From Microbispora triticiradicis (GTDB lineage: Bacteria; Actinomycetota; Actinomycetes; Streptosporangiales; Streptosporangiaceae): a stretch of 64,000 nucleotides of DNA. Shown here piece by piece: positions 54,501 through 63,200 of this stretch. The position numbers were made by a program, and so were the translations under genes. Where the stretch lies: positions 78,245-142,244 of the forward strand of contig QFZU02000056.1 in assembly GCA_003260025.2 (NCBI GenBank), given 5' to 3'. The notes under the pieces are model-generated. The model was not told the DNA's origin and made no database searches. It saw nothing but the letters and a program-made list of their open reading frames with translations. Numbering within the stretch: position 1 is the first letter of the stretch; each line of letters begins with the position of its first letter.

Positions 54501-57500
54501 GCGGGCGACCCGGTGAGGTTCGAGATGATCGGCACCTCGGGGTCGTGGAACTCCGTCCCGGCGAGCAGCCCGGCGAACTCCTCGACGGCGGGGTCGAGCA
54601 GGCGGGAGTGGAACGCGTGCGAGACGTTCAGCCGGCGATGGCGTACGCCCTCGGCGCGCAGGGCGGCCTCGAGCGCGTCCACGCCCTCCGGAGCGCCGGA
54701 CAGCACGCTCGCCCGCGGGCCGTTGCGGGCGGCGAGGTCGAGACCGAAGTCGTCGGCCCAGGCGGCGGCCCGGTCGGCGGTGGCCTCGACGGACAGCATC
54801 GCGCCGCGCGGGGTCGCCTGCATCAGCCGGGCGCGGTCGGCGACGAGCAGCAGGCCCGCCGAGCGCTCCAGCACGCCCGCGTGGACGGCGGCCGCGATCT
54901 CCCCGACGCTGTGTCCCATGACCACGGCGGGGGTGACGCCGAAGGACTCCCACAGGGCCGCGAGGGCGAGCTCCAGGGTGACGAGGGCGGGCTGGGTGAT
55001 CCTGGTCTCGTCGAGCAGCCGCCGGTCGTCACCGTGGAACATCGCCTCGGCGAGGGAGACGCCGAGGACCGGCCGCAGGGTGTGGTCGCAGGAGTCGAAG
55101 ACGCGCCGGAAGACCGGCTCGGTCTCGTAGAGGTCGCGGCCCATGCCGAAGTACTGGCTGCCCTGCCCCGAGAAGAGGAACGCGACGCGGGGCGGCCGGG
55201 TGGCCGGCGCGGCGGGCGGGTCCTCCCGGAGCGCCGCGAGGAGTTCCTCCCGGCCGCCGCCCAGCAGGACGCGGCGGTGGGGGAAGTGGGCGCGCCCGGC
55301 GCCTGCCGCCGCGGCGAGCGCGGGCAGTTCCCCGTCGGTCGCGGCCGACAGGCGGCGCTCCCAGAGCGACGACAGCCTCGCGAGGCCCGCCGCGTCCGGC
55401 GCGGACAGCGGGATCAGATGGGGGCCGGACGACGGGAGCGGGACGGGCTCGCCGTCCGGCGGGGCGTCGGAGACGATCACGTGCGCGTTGGTCCCGGTGA
55501 AGCCGAACCCCGAGATCCCCGCCACCCTCGGGCGCTCTCCGGGGGGCCACGGGGTCGGGGCCGTGACGACCCGCAGGTCCGTCTCCGACCAGGCGATCTG
55601 CGGGTTGGGCGCGCTGAAGTGCAGGTTCGCGGGGATGGTGCCGTGCCGCAGGGCGAGGACGGTCTTGATGACGGCGATCACACCGGCGGCCGACTCGCTG
55701 TGGCCGATGTTGCTCTTCACCGAGCCCACGTGGAGCGGACCGGACCGCCGCCGTCCGAGGACCCGCCAGGCCGCGCCCAGCTCGATCGGGTCGCCCAGCG
55801 GCGTCCCGGTGCCGTGCGCCTCCAGATAGGACACGTCGGCGCCGTCGGTTCCGGCGTCGGCGAGGGCCGCGGTCAGCAGCGCCTCCTGCGCCGTTCCGTT
55901 CGGCGCGGTCAGCCCGGACGACGCTCCGTCCTGGTTCACCGCCGTGCCCCGGATCACGGCGTACACCGGGTCACCGTCGCGCCGCGCGTCGCTCAGCCGT
56001 TTGAGGACGAGGACGCCGCATCCCTCGGCCCGGACGAACCCCTTCCCGTCGGCGGAGAACGACCGGCAGCGGCCGTCCGGCGCGAGCATGTGGGCCTGGC
56101 TGACCGCGACCGAGGACATGGGATCGAGCAGCACGTTGACGCCGCCCGCGAGGGCCGTGTCGGACTCTCCGGAACGCAGGGACCTGACCGCGAGGTGCAC
56201 GGCCACGAGGGACGAGGAACACGCCGTGTCGACGGCGAGGGCGGGCCCGGTCAGCCCCAGCGTGTAGGCGACGCGCCCGGCCGCGGCGTTCAGCGCCGTG
56301 CCGGTGCCGTAGTAGGCGTCCACCGCCTCGGCGCCGCCCGCCGCCAGGACGCGCGCGTAGTCGCCGTAGCTGATGCCGACGAACACGCCGGTGCGGGTGT
56401 TCCGCAGGGTCCGCGGGTCGATGCCGCCGTCTTCCAGGGCATGCCAGGCCGACTCGAGCAGCAGCCGTTGCTGCGGGTCCAGGTTGTCGGCCTCCCGGGC
56501 CGGGATGCCGAAGAACGCCGCGTCGAAGCGGGTGATGTCACGCAGGAAGCCGCCCTGGTCGGTGGTCATCCGGCCGCGCGCGGCCGCGTCCCAGCGGTCC
56601 TCGGGTGCGGTGGTGACGCCGTCGCGCCCCTCGCGCAGCAGCTCCCACAGCTCGTCCACCGAGTCGGCCTGGGGGAAGCGTCCCGCCATGCCGACGATGG
56701 CGATGGGCTCGGTGACCGGATCCGGCTCGGTGGAGACGGCGGGACGGACGGCGGCGGGATGGATGACGGGGTGGGGTCGTCCGTTCGGGGGTGCGGGCGC
56801 CGGGTCCGCGGCGGACCGGCCGTCGCCGTCACCATCGCCGAGGATGAAGCCGGACAGTTCGGCGATGGTGGGGTGGTCGAACAGGTCCGCCGGGCGCACC
56901 GGCGTCCCGAACACCCGCGACAGCGTGACCGCCAGGTCGGCCGCCATGATCGAGTCGAGGCCGAGGGAGAGGAACCCGGCGTCCTCCCGGAGCGCCGCGG
57001 GGTCGTCGTGCCCGAGCTGTACGGCGAGCAGCCGCGCGACGTGGGCCCGGACCACGCTCTCCCGTTCACGCTCCGGCAGGCCGCGCAGGTCCGGCAGGCT
57101 CCCCGCCCTCCGCGCCTCCTCCGGCTCCGCTGTCTCCGGTGCCTCCGAAGTCTCCGGCGCCGATCCAGAGGACGCCTCCCGCCGGGCGGCACCCCCGGCC
57201 AGCTCCGCGAACAGGCCGCGCGGGCGCAGGCCCGACATGGTCCGCCCGAAGCGGTCCACGTCGAGCGGGCAGGCCACCAGGTGCCCGGCCGGCCCGGAGA
57301 CCCGGTCGGTCAGCGCCGCGCAGCCCGCCCCCGGGTCCAGCTCGCCGACTCCCACCCGGGCCGAGCGCTCACGCGTGACGTCGTCCGCCAGCCCGGCGCC
57401 GTCAAGGGCCCACGGGCCGTACGCGATGCTCACGGCGGGCAGCCCGATGGACAGCCGGTGGGCCGCCAGGGCGTCCAGGCCGCCGTTGGCGGCGGCGTAC

Positions 57501-60196
57501 GCGGCGCAGCCCTTGGTGCCCCACACGGCGGAGACCGACGAGACCAGGACGAAGAAGTCCAGCGGCCAGACGCGGGCGGCCTGGTGCAGCCACCAGGCTC
57601 CGCCGTACTTGTGCCGCAGCGCCGCCTCGAAGTCCGCGGCTCGCAGGTCGGCCGCCGGGACGCGGCCGAGCGTGCCGGCCGCGTGGACCACCCCCCGCAC
57701 GGCGGGCATGTCGCCCAGCGGCGCGCAGGCCGCGGCCAAGGCCTCGGGGGTGTCGCAGCCTCCGCCCCGGTAGACGACGCGCACCCCGTCGCGCCGCAGC
57801 CGGGCCAGCAGGGCCGAGCCCTCCCCGGTCAGCTCGCCGGGCGCGCGGCGGCCGACGACGAGGAGATGCCGGGCGCCGCGCCGGACGAGGTCACCGACCA
57901 GTTCCCGGCCCACGGCGCCGAGCCCGCCGGTGACGACGTAGGTGGCGTCGTCCCGGACGGTCAGGTGCGACGGCTGCCGGTCCGCCGGCCGCAGCCGGGC
58001 CACCAGGACGCGTCCGTCGCGGACGGCCGCGAGGTCCTCGTCGCCGCCGGCGGCGGCGAACTCGACCAGGGCCCGCGCGTCCTCGGGGGTGGGCTCGCCG
58101 GGCAGGTCCACGACGCCGCCCCAGGCGTCGCCGAACTCCAGCCCCAGCACGGGCGCCAGGCCGTGCAGGAGACCGTGGTCCGTGGCCGGAACGTGGTCGC
58201 GCTCGCTCGTGCGCAGGGCGGCGCGGGTCACCACGTACACCCGGCGGCCCGGCCGTCGCGCCGCCAGCTCGCGCACCTCGGCGGTGACGGCGGCGCAGAG
58301 ATCGGCCCCCGCCGGCATCGGCGACGCCCGCATCGCCAGGAGCACGGGTCCGCCGGCGTCGGCGCGGACGGCGTAGGGACACGCCGACTCGATCAGGCCG
58401 AGGAGTTCGCGGTCGTCTCCCGTCAGCGTCACGGCGGCGGTGTCGACCGACGCCGCGACCTCCTGGACGGTCCAGCCGATCTCGTACGTCGAGGGGCGGC
58501 CGGGGGCGTACCGCTGCCGCTGCCAGGGGTAGGCCGGCAGGTCGGTCACCTGCCGCGGCAGGCCGGTGGCGTTCCTGGCCGGTTCGGCGACCTCCCCGGG
58601 CGAGTCGGTCGCCGGGCCCTCGTCGGCCAGGCGGCGCAGGGCCGCGGCCGCCGCCTCCGGATCGGCGGCGTCGATCCAGGCCTGGACGGGGTGCCGGGTC
58701 GTCCCGTGCGTGGCCGTGTAGGCGAAGGCCGCGTAGCGCTCGGGACCCAGCGCGACGACTCGTTCCGCGTAGCGGGCGGCGAGGGCCCGCAGCGCCCGGG
58801 GTGTCCTGGCCGACACGGTGAAGCCCCTGACGGGGACGCCCTCCGCGGGAGGCGTCACGGGGTCGGGCGGGCCCACGATCACGTGGGCGTTCGTGCCGCT
58901 CATCCCGAACGAGCTCACCCCGGCGTACGGCCCGCTGCCCTCGGCCCAGCCGGTGAGCGTGTCCGGCACGACGATGCCGGTGCCGGACAGGTCGATCCTT
59001 GGGTTGAGCGTCCGGAAGTGGACCACCGGGGGCACCTGGCGGTGCCGTACGCACAGGAGGGCCTTGATCAGCCCCGCGATGCCCGCGGCGGCCTCCAGGT
59101 GCCCGAAGTTGCTCTTGACGGACCCGACGTGCAGCGGCAGGCCGCCGTTGCCCCGGCCGATGACCGCCGCCAGGGCCTCCATCTCGATCGGGTCGCCGAG
59201 GGCGGTGCCCGTGCCGTGCGCCTCGACGTGCCCGATGTCGGAGGGCTGGAGGCCGGCGTCCTCCAGGGCCGCCCGCAGGAGGGAGGTCTGGGAGAGCGGA
59301 TTGGGCGCGGTGAAGCCGCCGGACCGGCCGTCCTGGTTGACGGCCGTGCCCCGGATCACCCCGTGGACCCGGTCGCCGTCGCGCAGCGCGTGGTCGAGCC
59401 GCTTGAGGACGACCGCCCCGCACCCCTCTCCCCGGGAGAAGCCGTTCGCCCTGGCGTCGAACGGCCGGCACAGGCCGTCCGGCGACAGGGATCGGGTCTC
59501 CCGCACCAGCCGCGCCGAGGTGGGCGACAGGATGAGGTTCGTGCCGGCGGCGAAGGCGATCTCGCACTCTCCGCGGCGCAGGGCCTGCACGGCCAGGTGT
59601 ACGCCGACGAGCGAGGAGGAGCAGGCGGTGTCGACCGCGAGCGTGGGCCCGGTCAGCCCCAGCGCGTACGCGACGCGGCCCGCGGCGAAGTTGTGGCCGT
59701 TGCCGGTGGTGGCGTAGGCGTCGGGTTCGTCCCGCAGCCAGTCGCGGTAGTCCTGCCACATGACGCCGAGGTAGAAGCCGGCGCGGGTGCCCGCGACCCG
59801 CTCCGCCGGCAGGCCCGCGTTCTCCATCGCCTCCCACACCACCTCCAGCAGCAGCCGGTGCTGGGGATCGAGATGACGGGCCTCGCGAGGGCTGATGCCG
59901 AAGAACTCCGCGTCGAACCCGAGCACGTCGTCGAGGAACCCGCCGCGCTGGGGCAGGCCTTCCCACGCGTCGCCGAAGGGGCCCCTGCGCTCGCGCGGCA
60001 TCGAGCGCACCAGGTCGCGGCCCGCGGCGAGGGCCGACCAGTAGCCGTCGAGGTCGGTGATGCCTCCGGGCAGCCTGAGCCCGGCGCCCACGATCGCGAT
60101 CGGCTGGTTCCCCCGCTGTTCGTCGAGCTGCCGCCGCAGTGTGCGGATGGTGGCGAGGGCACGGGTGAGCGGGGTCGGCTTGGTGGCCTCTTCCAT
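51524..60196 (-). CDS. type I polyketide synthase, two modules (KS-KR-ACP / KS-AT-DH-KR-ACP)
   Basis: 2890 residues. N-terminal coiled docking segment (LTRALATIRTLRRQLDEQRG). Module 1: KS (Cys192, DTACSSSLVGVH), no AT, KR (TYVVTGGLGAVG near 750) and ACP (Ser1082, LGLDSIMA). Module 2: KS (Cys1326), AT (Ser1763 in GHSVGE; HAFHS motif predicts malonyl-CoA), DH (His2050 in DDHRLYGT and Asp in HPGLLDSCLQ), KR (ALITGGLGALG near 2533) and ACP (Ser2843, MGLDSIMV). After the first KS the KS-AT linker passes straight to LPAYPWQRQRY, so the AT is deleted rather than decayed. No thioesterase; the chain must be released elsewhere. The ATG is 28 bp behind the upstream PKS gene. Confidence 0.94.
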   Translation of the reverse strand: MEEATKPTPLTRALATIRTLRRQLDEQRGNQPIAIVGAGLRLPGGITDLDGYWSALAAGRDLVRSMPRERRGPFGDAWEGLPQRGGFLDDVLGFDAEFFGISPREARHLDPQHRLLLEVVWEAMENAGLPAERVAGTRAGFYLGVMWQDYRDWLRDEPDAYATTGNGHNFAAGRVAYALGLTGPTLAVDTACSSSLVGVHLAVQALRRGECEIAFAAGTNLILSPTSARLVRETRSLSPDGLCRPFDARANGFSRGEGCGAVVLKRLDHALRDGDRVHGVIRGTAVNQDGRSGGFTAPNPLSQTSLLRAALEDAGLQPSDIGHVEAHGTGTALGDPIEMEALAAVIGRGNGGLPLHVGSVKSNFGHLEAAAGIAGLIKALLCVRHRQVPPVVHFRTLNPRIDLSGTGIVVPDTLTGWAEGSGPYAGVSSFGMSGTNAHVIVGPPDPVTPPAEGVPVRGFTVSARTPRALRALAARYAERVVALGPERYAAFAYTATHGTTRHPVQAWIDAADPEAAAAALRRLADEGPATDSPGEVAEPARNATGLPRQVTDLPAYPWQRQRYAPGRPSTYEIGWTVQEVAASVDTAAVTLTGDDRELLGLIESACPYAVRADAGGPVLLAMRASPMPAGADLCAAVTAEVRELAARRPGRRVYVVTRAALRTSERDHVPATDHGLLHGLAPVLGLEFGDAWGGVVDLPGEPTPEDARALVEFAAAGGDEDLAAVRDGRVLVARLRPADRQPSHLTVRDDATYVVTGGLGAVGRELVGDLVRRGARHLLVVGRRAPGELTGEGSALLARLRRDGVRVVYRGGGCDTPEALAAACAPLGDMPAVRGVVHAAGTLGRVPAADLRAADFEAALRHKYGGAWWLHQAARVWPLDFFVLVSSVSAVWGTKGCAAYAAANGGLDALAAHRLSIGLPAVSIAYGPWALDGAGLADDVTRERSARVGVGELDPGAGCAALTDRVSGPAGHLVACPLDVDRFGRTMSGLRPRGLFAELAGGAARREASSGSAPETSEAPETAEPEEARRAGSLPDLRGLPERERESVVRAHVARLLAVQLGHDDPAALREDAGFLSLGLDSIMAADLAVTLSRVFGTPVRPADLFDHPTIAELSGFILGDGDGDGRSAADPAPAPPNGRPHPVIHPAAVRPAVSTEPDPVTEPIAIVGMAGRFPQADSVDELWELLREGRDGVTTAPEDRWDAAARGRMTTDQGGFLRDITRFDAAFFGIPAREADNLDPQQRLLLESAWHALEDGGIDPRTLRNTRTGVFVGISYGDYARVLAAGGAEAVDAYYGTGTALNAAAGRVAYTLGLTGPALAVDTACSSSLVAVHLAVRSLRSGESDTALAGGVNVLLDPMSSVAVSQAHMLAPDGRCRSFSADGKGFVRAEGCGVLVLKRLSDARRDGDPVYAVIRGTAVNQDGASSGLTAPNGTAQEALLTAALADAGTDGADVSYLEAHGTGTPLGDPIELGAAWRVLGRRRSGPLHVGSVKSNIGHSESAAGVIAVIKTVLALRHGTIPANLHFSAPNPQIAWSETDLRVVTAPTPWPPGERPRVAGISGFGFTGTNAHVIVSDAPPDGEPVPLPSSGPHLIPLSAPDAAGLARLSSLWERRLSAATDGELPALAAAAGAGRAHFPHRRVLLGGGREELLAALREDPPAAPATRPPRVAFLFSGQGSQYFGMGRDLYETEPVFRRVFDSCDHTLRPVLGVSLAEAMFHGDDRRLLDETRITQPALVTLELALAALWESFGVTPAVVMGHSVGEIAAAVHAGVLERSAGLLLVADRARLMQATPRGAMLSVEATADRAAAWADDFGLDLAARNGPRASVLSGAPEGVDALEAALRAEGVRHRRLNVSHAFHSRLLDPAVEEFAGLLAGTEFHDPEVPIISNLTGSPAGPGTYDAEYWCRHAREPVRFHDGLRWLGALDVDVCLEIGPDRTLVNLVRAGGLAPGAVSSLRRGARDHASLRAALASLYLLGQDVRWRAARGPGGVPHSGAPLYPFAPTRHWARARTAAPPWGTPLRSPAFRGRVFRTERTTDYPPHLDDHRLYGTVSVPGASQIATVLSALAPCGAPVALEDLHFPRALVIREGERYELQTVETEAGDGRRTVSVQSLVEADRWQEHLTARLVPGAPAPARGAPDPDAFMAGAGTHLTGEDFYRHLRGLGYHLGPSFRWIDQVWIRGAEALIRFTRPPAMSEDPGDYEIHPGLLDSCLQSAVVFAVAGARGDTATERQDLAIPFAAAALSFPGRPAPGGDLWGHVRATLDGEAGPDGDFRRIASADLHMFDEHGATILTVDGFRFRMAPRALLRRSLRAGAANAYELTWTGWAATAAPGGRVRHIAVLGAGGGIGEACERLGHRTRALGRDAALPDPPPDLPPGLATDLPPGLATDLILDTRFLTPPPAPATSDDALTAVQALADSLKAAPPQVPYVVVAAADHRVAPVREALWGMLSSLEAEQRERRLIRVTLDAGWEPAHVAAALTRLLDEGVPETRLAVGPAGVRAARLTPRRRERTDSPPAGVAALITGGLGALGLSAAAILARHGVPAVTLMARSAPGAAARAVIARLTAEGVRVRVVQGDVTDPAACRRAVAEAGRDAPLGIVLHLAGTTDDRAFDRMTGSSFREVFAAKARGADTLAAVLDPRTLRSFVLFSSASAVLGSAGQANYAAANGYLDGLAESLRARGVPATSIGWGPWIPEDAGGLAASAATERASARSGVSPLSDREAEDLLLEALADRPARLVAVRLDEERHASHLDGHPAAALLPGASPRPVPPPAGPVVSRRRPRGWLRDELATLDPASRDALLRETVRAAAAGVLGEGAEIDDELEFAVMGLDSIMVIDLRTVLSEALGADLPSTVALDHPSVALLSAHLSGLFALEGVPS

Positions 60197-60224
60197 GGCG
60201 GATCCCTCGGGGTGGGTGGACGGG

Positions 60225-63200
60225 TCAGGCGCTGTTCGCGGCCGGGGACAGCTGGTGGCAGAGGGCCCGCGACAGCGCCTTGGAATTGGTGTGCGCCCAC
60301 AGCAGCGTGGGCGAGAGCCTGAGACCGAACGCCGATTCCAGGCGGTTGCGCAGCTCCAGGCTCATCAGCGAGTCGAGCCCCAGTCCCTTGAAGGGGACCT
60401 CGCTCTCGATGTGCTCGGGCGCCAGGCGCAGGACGCGTCCGGCGAGCTCCCGGATCTTGGTCTCCACCAGGGCCAGCCGGGCCTGCTCGGGCAGCTCCGA
60501 GAGACGGGCGCGGAACTCGCCGCCCTGCCCGGCGCCCGGCTCCCGGGCCGCCTCCCGCAGGTGGCGCCAGCTTCCCAGCGCCGCCGTCGCCGGGTACGCG
60601 TCGAACCACCGGCGTGGTTCGAGCTCCACGTAGCCCTGCACGGCCGCGCCGCCGTCCAGCATGCGGACCAGCGCCGGCCAGGCCTCGGACGTGGGGAAGC
60701 CTCCCATGCCCAGGTCGGCGAGCCTGGCGCCGCGCCTGGCGTCCCCGGCGGCCAGGCCCACCTCGGTGAAGGGACCCCACTGCACGCTGAGCCCCGGCAG
60801 GCCGCGCCGCCTCCGGGACTCGGCGAGCGCGTCCAGGAAGGAGTTCGCCGCCGCGTAGGCCGCCTGTCCCGCGGTGCCGACGAGCGCCGCCGCGGACGAG
60901 AAGAGGACGAAGAGGTCCAGCGGGTCGTGCGCGGTGGCCGCGTCGAGGTTGCGGGCGCCGTCCACCTTGGGGCGCGTCGTGTCGGCGAGGTGCCGGGGCG
61001 TCATGCGGGTGACCGTGGTGTCGGCGAGCACTCCGGCCGCGTGGAACACCCCGCGCAGCGGCGGCAGGTCCCGCCGTACGTCGTCCAGCGCCGCGCACAG
61101 CGCCGCCCGGTCCGCGACGTCGCACACGACCGTGCGCACCCGCGTCCCGCCGTCCCGGAGCGCGGCGAGCCGCCGGGCCGGGCCGGGGCCGGCCTCCGAG
61201 CGCCCCAGCAGGACCAGGCAGCCCGCGCCGTTCTCGGCGAGGAACTCCGCGAGCGAGAGGCCGAGCGCCCCCATGCCGCCGGTGACGAGGTAGCTGCCGT
61301 CCGCGCGGAAACGCCCGCCGGGCAGCGGCACACAGGCCACCCGGCCGACCGTCTCCGGGGCGGTGAGCACGGCCTCGTCGCCGTCCTCCGGCGGGTTGGC
61401 GAAGGGGCGGGTGCCGATCGGCAGGGGGCCGAGTTCGTCGGCCTTGACCAGGTCCCAGACCCGGGCGAGCGTCTCCGGCGCGCGCCCGGCGAGCTCGGCG
61501 GGGTCGACGACGGCGTAGATCACGCCCTCGCGGAACAGGCCCAGGTCCACCCGCTGGTACGGCCCGCCCCCGGCGCCTCTGACGTCGACGAACCGGCCGC
61601 CCCGGGCGAGCGCGCCGAGGCCGGCGGGCAGCGTCGATCCGCCGAGACAGTCCACGACGACGTCGGCTCCCCTGCCGCCGGTGACCCGCCGTACCGCGTC
61701 GGGCCAGGACGGGTCACGCAGGTCGATCCACTGTGGGTCGGCCGGATGTGGGTCGGTCGAAAGTGGGTCGATCCGAGGTGCTTCGGTCGGGAGCGGGCTG
61801 ATCCGCAGTGCGTCGCCCGGATGCGAGTCGATCTGAGGTGCTTCGGTCGGATGTGGGTCGGTCGGGAGCGGGTCGATCCGAGGTGCTTCGGCCGGATGCG
61901 AGTCGATCCGATGCGGGTCGACCCGGTCCGTTTCGTGCGGTGCCGGGCCGGGCGCCGCGGTGACGACCCGCGCGCCCAGGCGCCGCGCCAGCCGTACGGC
62001 GGCCTCTCCGAGAGCACCGTCCCCGGACAGGACCAGCACGGTCTGGCCCGGCTGGACACGGCCGATCTCGGTGAGGGCGTGCCAGGCGACGGCCGCCGGG
62101 AGCGCCATCCCGGCCGCCTCGGCGTCGGTGAGCGCGTCCGGGATCGTCCGGGCGTGCTCCGCCCGGACGACGACGTGGCTGGCCGGGGGACCCGCGGCGA
62201 GGGCCACCACCCGGTCCCCCCGGTTCACCGGGGCCCTCCGGTTTACCCGGTCCGCTCCGTCCGGCCGGTCCGCTCCGTCCATCCGGGCCCCTCGGGCCGG
62301 CCCGGTCGCGACGACCCTGCCCGCGACGGCGTTCCCGGTGGACGGCGCCGCCGTGACCTCGATCTCGATCTCGCCGTCCTCCGGCGGGCGCCGCTCCAGG
62401 GGGACGTGGTCCCGCCCCTCGGCCCGGAAGGGCTGCGGTCCGGTGCGAGGGGCGGGAAGCGTGGGGTCCGGCTCGGGTTCGCCTCGGGTGATCCTGGCCG
62501 CCAGCCGGGTGGAGCCGCGCAGCACGATCTGGTCCTCGGCGTCCGGGCCGAGCAGTTCGGCCGCGCACCGGGCGGCCCAGCCGGTGCCGGTCCAGTCGGT
62601 GCCGGTCCAGTCGGAGCCTGCGGAGCCGGCCGGGTCGACGTCGGAGAGGTCGATGTCGGCGGGGTCGACGTCCACCAACCGTGGTTCGAGCTCCGGGTGT
62701 TCCCGCCGCAGCACCCTGGTGTAGCCCCAGTAGAGCGCGGCCCCGGGGTCGGGAGGTGCGGTGGTGCCGATGCCCTGGGCCAGGGTGGTGACGACGGTCA
62801 GGCGCGGCGACGCGCCCGCCGTGACGCACTCCCTCACGATGCCGGTGAGCCGGTTCAGGCCCTCGATCTGCGCCTCGTGCCCGGCGTCCGCCCCCGGTGC
62901 GACGAACAGCACGGCGTCGGCCGCGGCCGCCTCGTCCGTCACCCGCGCGCCGGCCGCCGTGAGGGCCGCGGTGAGGGCCGCGACGAGCCGGTCGGTGGCT
63001 GGCGTCGCGTCGCCGTACACGGCCCAGCGGCCCGGCTCGGCGGGCGTCCCGGCGGGGGGAGGCACCTCGGTCCAGCCGACGTGGTGCAGCCGGGCCGCGT
63101 CGGGGGTCACGGCCGCGGCGCCCGGCAGCGGCCGCATTTCGAGGCCCTCCACGGTCAGCAGCGGCTCGTGCCGCTCGCCGAACACGAACACGTCCACCCG

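Noticed and set aside
54167..60322. Very long open frame (2051 codons) on the plus strand opposite the PKS gene
   Set aside because: Composition is Arg/Gly/Pro/His-rich with no domains; it is the antisense shadow of the PKS reading frame in high-GC DNA.
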